A stretch of 64,000 bases of DNA from the NCBI GenBank assembly GCA_023634235.1, contig JAMKCF010000004.1, positions 8,966,702 to 9,030,701 of the forward strand, in the 5' to 3' direction. The notes beneath the pieces were generated by a model. That model did not search any database, was not told the DNA's origin, and worked only from the letters and a program-made list of their open reading frames with translations. This document shows, one piece after another, positions 46,901 through 51,440 of this stretch (position 1 is its first letter; the number at the start of each line of letters is the position of its first letter). The stretch comes from Pisaster brevispinus. Lineage: Eukaryota > Echinodermata > Asteroidea > Forcipulatida > Asteriidae. The position numbers were made by a program, and so were the translations under genes.

Positions 46901-48140
46901 ACTTGCCCACTGCCAAGTAATGAATCATGTCCAAACAGAACATTCCAATACGAGCAATGTACATCCCATAGTAGTGCCACTCAGGATTATCAAGTAAGTA
47001 TTGCAACATTTTAGGGCCAGGGCCCAATTTCACTGAGTTGCTTTCCCTTTCAGCCACAATGCACTGTACCCTGCTTCAGCCCCAATGGCGCCTTTAGTCG
47101 ACTATGCACTACACCCTGCTTCAGCCCCAATGGCGCCTTTAGTAGTCTATGCAGTGTACCCTGCTTCAGCCCCAATGGCGCCTTTAGTCGACTATGCACT
47201 ACACCCTGCTTCAGCCCCAATGGCGCCTTTAGTCGACTGTGCACTATACCCTGCTTCAGCCCCAATGGCGCCTTTAGTCGACTATGCACTACACCCTGCT
47301 TCAGCCCCAATGGCGCCTTTAGTCGACTATGCACTACACCCTGCTTAAGCCCCAATGGTGACTTTAGTCGACTGAGCACTATACCCTGCTTGAGCCCCAA
47401 TGTGACTTTAGTTGACTGTGCACTATACCCTGCTTGAGCCCCAATGGGGACTTTAGTTAACTGTGCACTATACCCTGCTTGAGCCCCAATGGTGACTTTA
47501 GTCAACTGTGCACTATACCCTGCTTGAGCCCCAATGGTGACTTTAGTCAACTGTGCACTATACCCTGCTTGAGCCCCAATGGTGACTTTAGTCAACTGTG
47601 CACTATACCCTGCTTGAGCCCCAATGGTGACTTTAGTCAACTGTGCACTATAAAACCCTGCTTGAGCCCCAATGGTGACTTTAGTCAACTGTGCACTATA
47701 CCCTGCTTGAGCCCCAATGGTGACTGTAGTCAACTGAGCACTATACTCTGCTTGAGCCTCAATGGTCACTTAAGTCGACCAAGATAAAAACAAAAAAGCA
47801 CTCAAGCCTGAGCAGAAAGTGAGATGTTTTTACTTTAAATTTAGGGCTAAGATTTTACATTTTTCAATGCAGACCTCAATCCAAATTCGCTTTTACTTCC
47901 ATTCCAAAAGAAGAATTGGTTTCATTACCAAAAAGGTAATAATCATAAGAAGAAGAACAACAGAAATCATGGAAGTGCTCTTAAGTGTTTCAATGGATTC
48001 TTTATACTCTTCAGGATGCTGCGTGTTGTGGGATGTTTTTACCATGCTCCTCATCCAACGTTCCATCCGTCAGGCTGTCCCCGATTCTCACAGCTGTCTT
48101 TACCTGTCTCCTACTTGCAGTTGTCACTTTCCTCTTATAA
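25973..48140 (+). CDS. VWA/Cache-like secreted or GPI-anchored protein (11 coding exons, 567 aa)
   Basis: Exons: 25973-26220, 27946-28059, 29021-29112, 41131-41337, 42524-42627, 43159-43364, 44107-44193, 44789-45044, 45802-45972, 46901-46993, 48015-48140. Every junction is GT/AG and all phases agree. The protein starts with a signal peptide (hydrophobic CLYVFLTLLL, cut near HCEG/QLSN) and a Cys-containing N-terminal region. YDPRLRSWFVAA and a VWA domain (about 170-350) follow with a complete MIDAS: Asp184-Ser-Ser-Ala-Ser188, Thr267 and Asp301 (MTDGSPT). The Cache-like part contains VIWTEPYLDAFGADMVVT. A Cys-rich stretch and a C-terminal hydrophobic tail (547-567, ending at the stop) resemble a GPI-anchor signal. 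The layout matches alpha2-delta calcium-channel subunits and CACHD1/CG16868 but is about half their length. Intron 3 (about 12 kb) contains a gypsy element. The start could also be Met18, which gives a more usual signal peptide. Confidence 0.85.
26730..27440. mobile_element. 711-bp foldback element built of 32-bp CGATCG-rich units
   Basis: Starts TGTTGGGCGCGATCGG and ends with CGATCGCGCCCAACA, flanked by AATA on both sides (26726-26729, 27441-27444). The two arms (about 26730-27032 and 27149-27440) are inverted copies. Each contains about six units of roughly 32 bp of the form 'ttttgcgcgatcgaccgatcgtgcaggtatgg', with the palindrome CGATCG or GATCGATC in most. A ~115-bp unique loop lies between. 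Open frames rich in Asp-Arg-Ser are by-products. Lies in the first intron of the VWA/Cache gene. Confidence 0.85.
28078..28420 (-). mobile_element. Full-length tRNA-derived SINE with (ATT)n tail
   Basis: Minus-strand head near 28420 with a box-B-like 'gggttcgagtcccggtc', then 'acacttgtgtccttgagcac' and 'aatgggtacctgtgagggtag'. The end is '...cactgagtgatgaattgaac', then the (ATT)n tail at 28078-28090. It matches 46168-46528 (opposite strand) along its length. Confidence 0.85.
29429..30125 (-). repeat. LTR (3' LTR of the gypsy element)
   Basis: 697 bp, TGTAACG ... CGTTACA ends (7-bp inverted termini). It differs from the other LTR mainly by a 2-base indel near 30088 ('aacaacgg' against 'aacaacaggg'). 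Because coding is on the minus strand this is the downstream LTR. It is preceded on the left by ATAT, matching the ATAT after the other LTR (4-bp target duplication). Confidence 0.95.
30126..30556 (-). other. Retrotransposon 3' untranslated region
   Basis: Non-coding stretch between the additional ORF and the 3' LTR. A purine-rich tract expected just before the LTR is weak: the bases adjoining it read GAGGTGCGGCTG on the minus strand. Confidence 0.6.
30557..31825 (-). CDS. Retrotransposon additional ORF with C2H2-type zinc fingers (422 aa)
   Basis: Lies downstream of pol where an env-like gene would sit. Near the N-terminus are two C2H2-like fingers: CPTCHDVF...HMTVEH, then WCGQCEHR...HYRDCH. 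A long Arg/Ser/Glu-rich, low-complexity middle (SSRRRSKEKGSSSSGRR) and a C-terminal part with LVRWKETRESYIYRSKDK and VVYLRPC follow. There is no signal peptide or membrane segment, so it is not an envelope protein. The ATG at 31825 lies seven bases after a good splice-acceptor-like sequence (TTTTGACAG, ending 31833), suggesting a spliced subgenomic RNA. It may bind nucleic acid or act in the nucleus; the function is unknown. Frame is open upstream to 31846 only by a non-ATG codon. Confidence 0.75.
   Translation of the reverse strand: MRKSTPSKKTPRDLDEAETVECPTCHDVFLHRRSLERHMTVEHGPKVFYWCGQCEHRNNRRDNLRAHYRDCHSTSLEEVDHIRAESYESRERARRSKSEESSRRRSKEKGSSSSGRRNDRSAAKGDEKKRSRENGDSGGRSAKKHARRAPETVSRAPKEQHVESSGDNSGQRDAPECQDVQGNAETTTENEVTVQKEEERLIEEVAGHTMETQFGAIEQGDQEVAEIALTATPTRWEDEELSLPSGGQPVPVISGGKPRGMMKMMEQKQRESADDEEREGESVESLPVSDTPFQLGRLLPGQLVRWKETRESYIYRSKDKIIRGETTREYDVVYLRPCTKPEEAEQPAPEGRLCRLVRVSGEQPGKPLAENDIADAMIGNVQCVTEATTREVFCEGKKVTKDKTKRVFDCAFQAGVAMYNKP
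31993..35313 (-). CDS. pol: Gypsy pol: reverse transcriptase, RNase H, integrase (1106 aa)
   Basis: RT motifs are clear (FCIDYRRLN, MPFGLCNAPSTF, and the catalytic YLDDV). RNase H follows (DTDASNVGIGAVLSQ, then TDHGAL). The integrase has the HHCC zinc finger (HGGQTGGHLG ... CDTCASKK) and a catalytic core starting at LDILGPLP, with HSDQGRNFE and a later conserved Glu. It ends with a GPY/F-like C-terminal region (WEGPYLILKKL). The frame is open upstream of 35313 and overlaps the protease in the -1 frame (residues IEPADRNE precede the Met), so it is likely made by ribosomal frameshift from gag-pro. The product copies element RNA and inserts the cDNA. Confidence 0.95.
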   Translation of the reverse strand: MLVARTVVTAEQGVLPILVFNPGKRECVIRRGTMAGYLTPVKAEEIEETQGAHAQTAGSQDVPDHLSDLFDRCKKGVDQKYHSDIAKLLQKNQDVFSRGEWDLGRTDRVKHHINTGNAAPVRQRPRRYSPTEQEEITRQVHNLLEGGQIEPSDSPWASNVVLVSKKDGTKRFCIDYRRLNSLTIKDAYPIPRIDDTLDTLAGAKWFSTLDLAAGYWQVELDDEAKKKSAFVVRGGLYCWRVMPFGLCNAPSTFERLMERVLAGLQWDMLLVYLDDVIIFAKTVEEEITRLEVVFQRLRGAGLKLKPKKCELFKQQVLYLGHVVSKEGIATDPEKIRVVRDWPTPTSVTQVQSFIGLASYYRRFVKGFADIARPLHRLTEKGRQFDWDDSCETSFQRLKGLLQQSPILAYPNPEQDYILDTDASNVGIGAVLSQLVEGQERVIAYGSRALSKPEKNYCVTRKELLAIVVFLKQYRPYIYGRKITIRTDHGALRWLLNFRDPLGQVARWIQVLSEYDFTIIHRAGRSHGNADGLSRRPCPQCGMDDVDKAAKTDTGDEVQGAETKPIEGPTVRIVTIEPTVTHESWRQEQEADHSLEWILKAKTVGAARPEWSELTSGAPSLRSYWLLWDQLEIRGGLLCKKWESDDGRRIRYQVIVPKPRREEVVGELHGGQTGGHLGQKKTLAKVRQRFYWSGMGADVRSFVRQCDTCASKKSPTQRRRAPLQQYVVGAPMQRVALDILGPLPETERGNKYVLVVGDYFSKWIEAYPVPDERAETVAQKLVMEFVCRFGVPVELHSDQGRNFESQVFGEMCKVLGISKTRTTPYNPKSDGMIERFNRTLISMVAVMIEPHKRQRDWDEKVALATFAYRATPHESTGETPNMLMLGREVFLPLDLTTRFASDKDEEDVTSDYAYRLREGMRLAHDRAREHLKQSARRQKRYYDRKTSPTTLAAGQFVWLHNPSKKKGLSPKLQRRWEGPYLILKKLSEVTFRIQRQPKGKKKVVHFDRLKPYEGRPLVPWDGTEPHVTPGQRRQEEPEIVRGEDIDGIEEIIGESVGSETCLEPSESVPGTQETIEIQARENQRETPPFVEGRRNPPRHRRRPQRYL
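35352..35849 (-). CDS. pro: Gypsy aspartic protease (retropepsin-like)
   Basis: Catalytic motif LLVDTGATDTFLSS near the N-terminus and ILGMDFLLP later, as in retropepsins, which act as dimers to cut Gag and Pol. The frame is open upstream of 35849 well into gag (including AVEYTNKTTIFPKV), in the -1 frame relative to gag, and the pol frame is -1 again. So the first ATG/GTG shown is probably not a real start. No clear slippery heptamer was singled out; GGAAAAC occurs twice near 35955-36005 on the minus strand. Confidence 0.9.
   Translation of the reverse strand: MSAKGGMYVPAVIRGQHAKLLVDTGATDTFLSSALYYKISPARRPHLKTDGMHIKNADGTVIATLGGAWMEVQVGKTTHAVYVTFGTFPKMDGILGMDFLLPTCGTLNFRTFELSVNGEQVQCSDGLGSPICARIVVEKTLRVPPGHEAILQGRVQSKMKVNGLE
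35888..37426 (-). CDS. gag: Gypsy Gag polyprotein (512 aa)
   Basis: Gln-rich start, a coiled-coil-like N-terminal part, then a retrotransposon Gag/capsid region (NGKTSWRDFLQHFEACKLAN ... LMELRCRRQAPRETLRELGQ) typical of Ty3/gypsy. A CCHC zinc knuckle, CYRCHKKGHYARNC, sits near the C-terminus for RNA binding. The ATG at 37426 is followed by a run of Gln codons. It forms the particle that packages element RNA. Confidence 0.92.
   Translation of the reverse strand: MEQQQQQPKGEGAEKTPLVGRRRAEELEISQRSLDERRQLEELSSQLQSELDQLRVQLGVIEEARPRIPGGAMELESLPSTRGRFEDYNERASILANFGTTGSSLFSSPTPVPRCRPTPKPRARRFTPSTVMMAPVNSPVSSSTALDPPSQVDRTRSEAILSRGSSMERNPSLQSAGKPSISEDFKHEGRRIAGGVTEDSRMTSTMIRRPNIVPDRFNGKTSWRDFLQHFEACKLANQWENKQAKVFLAASLQGTAVKVLSNGPAGKEEVTYVDLKDRLERRFGPGQLSENHLMELRCRRQAPRETLRELGQAIRELATLAYPEIADEGKDRLARGHFSDAIEDQAVREGIFRARPNTLDEAIRAAMATESFLKIEEQRTGHRQRYARVLGGEAEAPQLGLEKECDDIHRRTTRAIQEAQAETRAWMATQLAEIKCTDRVRKREEEDSNAYQGRRPTVDIVCYRCHKKGHYARNCRKTADENPKSENGQQPAQRPEGRLTGDEGRDPKTHAQ
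37553..37569 (-). promoter_or_regulatory. Primer-binding site, tRNA-Leu type
   Basis: The plus strand reads TCCCACTTCTGACACCA, the 3' end (with CCA) of a common animal tRNA-Leu. The minus-strand element RNA therefore carries TGGTGTCAGAAGTGGGA three bases after the 5' LTR, where minus-strand cDNA is primed. Confidence 0.9.
37573..38271 (-). repeat. LTR (5' LTR of the gypsy element)
   Basis: 699 bp, TGTAACG ... CGTTACA, nearly identical to 29429-30125. As the upstream LTR on the minus strand it would hold the promoter. It is followed outward by ATATT, matching the ATAT before the other LTR. Confidence 0.95.
38690..38750. repeat. Short hairpin repeat
   Basis: 'cctggactccgtcgcgttg' faces 'caacggaggagtccaacctgg' across a 4-base loop (TATG), with a small mismatch. 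Possibly the end of a dispersed repeat that runs into the tRNA-derived head at 38837. Confidence 0.5.
38837..38990 (+). mobile_element. tRNA-derived SINE head (box A/box B), family 2
   Basis: Box A 'tagctcagttggtagagtg' and box B 'ggttcaagtcc' at tRNA-like spacing, but the acceptor and T stems do not pair properly, so it is not a working tRNA gene. A matching element at 42771 shares both boxes and the downstream 'gttcaa...caatt.aagtctc' text, showing a SINE family. Confidence 0.65.
38991..39639. other. Gene-free intron stretch (intron 3 of the VWA/Cache gene)
   Basis: No exon or repeat of clear identity. It contains 'cctttaacactgttg'-type phrases and short open frames without splice support. 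Confidence 0.3.
39640..39932 (-). mobile_element. tRNA(Leu)-like SINE
   Basis: Minus-strand head near 39932 ('gtgtcgtggctgagccg' then 'ggattcaagctctggtgt'), box-B-like 'gggtttgagtcctggtatt', body 'cacttgtgtccttaagcaagacacct', 'gatgagacgtaaagctgtaggtcctgtg', ending 'ccttgtgaacccttata'. Same family as 20206-20624; the (ATT)n tail is not preserved. Confidence 0.8.
40565..41065. repeat. Dispersed repeat with internal hairpins, shared with 50090-50690
   Basis: Shared phrases include 'ttccattt.actcg' / 'aaatggaa.agt', 'tgattatattctgc', 'tccaaaatttaat', 'atcctatatt...aatataggat' (a hairpin), 'cttgtcacttgattgg' and 'gtgttccaccaatcaaatgac'. The block has opposing internal arms around 'ttttactcggcttggcctcttgaaatgg'. 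Probably a large foldback family. Confidence 0.5.
42771..42885 (+). mobile_element. tRNA-derived SINE head, family 2
   Basis: Box A 'tagctcagttggtagagtg', box B 'ggttcaactcc', followed by T-rich sequence and 'gttcaacacaaaaacaattcaagtctc'. Same family as 38837. Lies in the intron after the exon ending 42627. Confidence 0.65.
44675..44757 (-). mobile_element. tRNA(Leu)-like SINE fragment
   Basis: Minus strand: 'gtcattgaccgagcggtctagtgc', then 'accggactcaagttcttg', then a box-B-like region. Only the head is present. Confidence 0.6.
45515..45600 (-). mobile_element. tRNA-like SINE head, family 3
   Basis: Minus strand: 'gggcatcacggtggtctagtgg' (box A-like), then 'gcaaaggttgtgggttccaatcccaccc' (box B-like GGTTCCAATCC). 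It is tRNA-like in layout but the acceptor stem is poor. Confidence 0.55.
46168..46528 (+). mobile_element. Full-length tRNA-derived SINE with (ATT)n tail
   Basis: 'tgtgtcttggcggagcggtttagagc' head, box B 'gggttcgaatccccgtcg', then 'gacactcgtgtccgtgagcaagacactt', 'aaatgggtacctgtgaggg', 'ttggcagcacagggtgtatac', 'gagcgtcactgaatgaacg', ending 'aagccactattattattgttatt'. It matches 28078-28420. Lies in the intron before the exon at 46901. Confidence 0.88.
47051..47790. repeat. 45-bp minisatellite, about 16 units, open on both strands
   Basis: Unit 'cctgcttcagccccaatgg' + 'cgcctttagtcgactatgcactacac', about 45 bp. The first six or seven units are one subtype (GGCGCC, AGTCGACT) and the rest another (GGTGAC, AGTCAACT), with an insertion of AAA near 47650. 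Because 45 is a multiple of three, one minus-strand frame is open for 239 codons with period 15 aa (KVTIGAQAGYSAQLT). Lies in the last intron of the VWA/Cache gene. Confidence 0.9.
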
Positions 48141-48552
48141 TATTTTGCATTTTCTATCTCTTCAATTTTAATGTTAAAAATTGTGAAAGCTTTTTTACAG
48201 TATCGTCCGTGAATATTTTATAGCACTAAGTAAAAACACAAAAAATGGTGCCCCTTTTTTGTATGTGCGAACATATGCATCGTTGTTGTACCATGCCTAA
48301 CTGTGATTTGAAATATACAGTTTTTTAAGTACAGGATTGGTATGTATATTAAAACAAAATTAATTGTGAAAGGTCACAAGTTCCCACCAGTACGAATACT
48401 CCAGAGACACGTCTGAAATACATGTACTTTCAAAGTTGAGGAAATAGCATTTAAAAGACCTCCCAAAATCACCATTGCTTATTTTGATTGCCGCAGTTAA
48501 ACCAAGCGTAGATACGAGCAGCCATAACGTCTTTTACAAAACATAAACAGCT
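48141..48552. other. 3' flank of the VWA/Cache gene
   Basis: AT-rich sequence past the stop at 48140; probably 3' UTR and flank. No canonical AATAAA was identified with confidence. Confidence 0.35.
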
Positions 48553-48722
48553 TTGAGGAAGACATGTTCAGTTTTAAATGTGGGAGGAAAACCCCAAATA
48601 GGGAAAAACTCCCGCAATCAGGAAGGGACTGAAAACCCAAACCACATGAAAGGCTCTGGTTCCGGGTGGGATTCGAACCAGGGTCTACGGAGGTGAAAGA
48701 AACCACTGAGCCAAACCGGATT
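48553..48722 (-). mobile_element. Deu-like tRNA-derived SINE
   Basis: Minus strand: 'ggtttggctcagtggtttc' head, box B 'ggttcgaatcccacccgg', then 'ttcagtcccttcctgattgcgggag' and 'ggggttttcctcccacat', the conserved central phrase of the Deu/V-type SINE domain. A second copy in the same orientation lies at 54091-54288. Confidence 0.65.
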
Positions 48723-48879
48723 GCCTTCTTAAAAAAAAAAAAACCAATGATGTGCTATCTCTTTTACAATGAATCAATGCGTCTGGGTTTTTGGTCATCT
48801 TTCTGAATCACATATATACAAATCATTTTTCCGGCGTCTTAAAAAAATCTGCATTTCACATTCATAATAAGGAGACATC

Positions 48880-49453
48880 TATATGTATACCATGACTGGA
48901 TTCAGCCTCTGTTGCTCTTGCATTGGTGCCCCTTCAAAAGTTCCCCCTATACTTTCAGATTTTCTATTGGAAGTGCCCTTTGCAAAAATTGGAAATGGCC
49001 TTGCCCTCTCAAAGGTGAAATTCCAGGCCTGATATGCCGAATCACATTTTTCTCTCACTGAAAAATTATGTTCTTCATACAAATCTTTAACAAGCTTTGA
49101 GTAAAAGTGTCCGCGTATATATACTTGATCAGTTTTGTACATATTTTGGGAACCTGTGGTTCCCATGGACATTACTTAAACATTTTGAAGGCAACAGACT
49201 CATACAGGGGAATGTTTGAATACAAGGGTGAACTACAGGCCCTTTACGAAACCATGGTTTTCTGCTTGGGCTCCGGATTGGGCTCCATTTGTAATTTTGA
49301 AAACGTACACTTTTGGTGCAGGAGTTCAAACAGGTGGACAGTGGTTAAGCCGGAGCTGAAAGCCGATGCCTTGGTTTCGAAAATGCCCATAGTATGTTTC
49401 TGTATAGATACATTGTCTGTTTTATTTGTAACAAATACTTTAAGTTTTATTTG
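48880..49453. other. Gene-free region with dispersed repeat remnant
   Basis: 48930-49040 contains 'cccttcaaaagttccccctat', 'ggaagtgcccttt' and 'ggccttgccctctcaaagg...aattccaggcctg', the reverse complement of repeat text at 56560-56640. A possible exon at 49329-49391 was considered and rejected. Confidence 0.35.
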
Positions 49454-49457
49454 TTAA

Positions 49458-49822
49458 AGGGACACGTTGCCTTCGGATAAGGAGCTTTGTGCTATAAAAG
49501 CATTTGTCATGAAATGAATATGGTTGGAAACATGTTTTAAAAGTAGAATATAATGATTCACACAAATATCCCTAAAAGACTGTGTGGTTTTCCTTTTACT
49601 TTGTGAACTAACATGGTCGGTAATTTTGTGGAGCCAAAAATTTGGTTCAACAAAATGTTGGACCGTGTAAGTTCACAAAGTAAAAGGAAAACCACACAAT
49701 TCGATGGCTATTTGTGGGAATTATTATGTTCTACTTTTAAAACATCTTTCGAACCATATTCGTTTCATGTTAACAAACGCTTTTTATAGCCCAAGGCACC
49801 CATTCCAAGGCAATGTGGTCCT
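49458..49822. mobile_element. 365-bp foldback element between two TTAA sites
   Basis: Ends AGGGACACGTTGCCTT and AAGGCAATGTGGTCCT, with long imperfect arms of ~150 bp ('tgtggttttccttttactttgtgaac' against 'gttcacaaagtaaaaggaaaaccaca') and a short middle. It is bounded by TTAA on both sides (49454-49457, 49823-49826), the target of piggyBac-type transposases. Non-coding. Confidence 0.8.
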
Positions 49823-50084
49823 TTAATGTGTGAAACATCAGGCTTGCTAACGAAACCAATCTTTGTATACTGAATCAGGAAGCTAATTGAAATTTAAAAT
49901 TGCAATTTTTATACCGTCTTTCGATAATGAGTGTTTGTAACTGTACATTTTCCGAACTTTCTTCTTTTTTCATAACAATATAATGATATATGGTATAATG
50001 TGTATATAATTTGTATGCAATTGGATCAATTTGATGCTGCTGCTTAGTGGAAATATTATACAAACATTGGATGCGTATGAGTAC

Positions 50085-50690
50085 AATATAGCAGAATATA
50101 ATCATGAGGTGAGGTCTGCACTGCTCCATTTCACGAGGCTAAGTCGAGTGAAATGGAACAGTTCCGATTTGAATGAGTGATTATATTCTGCTATATTGTA
50201 TGAATAAAATGCATCCTATATTTGTTTTATATACCTCACACATAGATTCTTGTCATTTGATATTGTTCATATAATTCATAGTTTATTTCAGTAACAAATA
50301 AAACAGAGTTTAGAACAATTTATAATTGAGTTCAACAATAAGGTATTAAACGACCGATAAAGAGATAGCTGGAGCTGTTTATGACGGTTGGCTAAAAAGC
50401 GTTCAGCGTTCATTGCCATACGCGCGTGTGTTGGCACGCAAGCTTATGTGTGTGCGCTAATGACGCGTAATGCAATCAATACATACGGTACTTATTTGTA
50501 CATGATATGCATATCAGCTACGAAGCATCCCAAACATCCTATATTTATCAATATAGGACTTCTATATTAAATTTTGGAGTGTCCGAACAGTATATATTGC
50601 AAAGTCAAGAATGACACATGACGTGTGTTCCACCAATCAAATGACAATGGATTTATAAGTGCAGTATATAATACTTATTAAATTTCTTTC
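50085..50690. repeat. Foldback repeat, family shared with 40565-41065
   Basis: 'acaatatagcagaatataatcatgagg' (50088) faces 'gtgattatattctgctatattgt' (50200), around an inner pair 'tccatttcac' / 'gtgaaatgga'. The right part has 'atcctatatttatcaatataggac' and 'ccaccaatcaaatgac' as in the 40.6-kb copy. Confidence 0.6.
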
Positions 50691-50749
50691 CACATAAAAA
50701 TTGTTCTGGGAACCTAATACAATACTAATCATGGCAATTTGGCTGGTAA

Positions 50750-50940
50750 CCGGGGCCCAATTTTTTTATGCTGCTTACCGCAGAATAATTCTGCGCACAT
50801 GGCACCCTGTTACCATGGAACCATACGTGGATAATTCCTTGGTGAGCATTTCAATTGGGCCCTGTAATACTAAGCAAAATTTGTTTTGTAGTGAACAGTC
50901 TTGTGTGCTTAGCAGCTCTATGAATAAGGCCCAAAAGATG
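50750..50940. mobile_element. Decayed GGGCCCAATTT foldback
   Basis: Begins 'ggggcccaatttttttatgctgctta', holds 'ttcaattgggccctg' in the middle and ends '...agcagctctatgaataaggccc'. Related to 25640-25830. Confidence 0.55.
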
Positions 50941-51393
50941 GGTTGTTTTTGTTTTTTGCTGAGTTTTTTCATATAATTTTCCAGGCATTTGTGGTTCATG
51001 AATTGGAAATAGAAAGCAAGGCAGTTAAGAATTTAACCATGGAATTGTTTTCATCTTAGGACCCACTGATATCATGTTTGATTTATTTATATTGGACCCT
51101 GGTTATGGAATTGATAAATAGCGTAAGTCCAAGAATTCACAAAGTTTAACCCTCTGATGTTGAGCATCTGGGAGAAGAATTATATGTATATGTTGTTAAG
51201 AAGATTATGTAAATACAAATAATATGGTGTCTTATGTATGGGACCACATGGGGACCATTTCTTGGACTAATTGCTCAATCCTATAGACCCCTTGCATTGG
51301 CCGCCATCGTTGATGAAACGTGCTCGCGTGAAAGGCTATCACTGGCTGAGAGTCGCGCGCAGCACGTACACGCCTGCACTTTTCCATTGTTTG

Positions 51394-51440
51394 TCATCAA
51401 AGATGGCGGCCACTGAGGTCATGTGCAATCCATCTATTGG
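51394..51440 (+). CDS. Candidate first coding exon with YY1-type start
   Basis: AAGATGGCGGCC, the YY1 site found over the start codon of many animal housekeeping genes, gives MAATEVMCNPSIG before a strong donor (G|GTAAGT at 51441). The preceding 150 bases are more GC- and CpG-rich than their surroundings, as in a promoter. No second exon with matching phase 1 was found in the window, so this is only a candidate; the gene would run rightwards toward LLPH. Confidence 0.35.

Noticed and set aside
47050..47769. 239-aa minus-strand ORF with 15-residue repeat
   Set aside because: It is the 45-bp minisatellite read through; the opposite strand is also open and there is no promoter, signal or non-repetitive coding part.
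49329..49391. Exon between a TTTTGGTGCAG acceptor and an ATA|GTATGT donor
   Set aside because: The phase-0 frame needed after 46993 hits a stop, and the open frame has no partner exon. The 48015 exon completes the gene instead.
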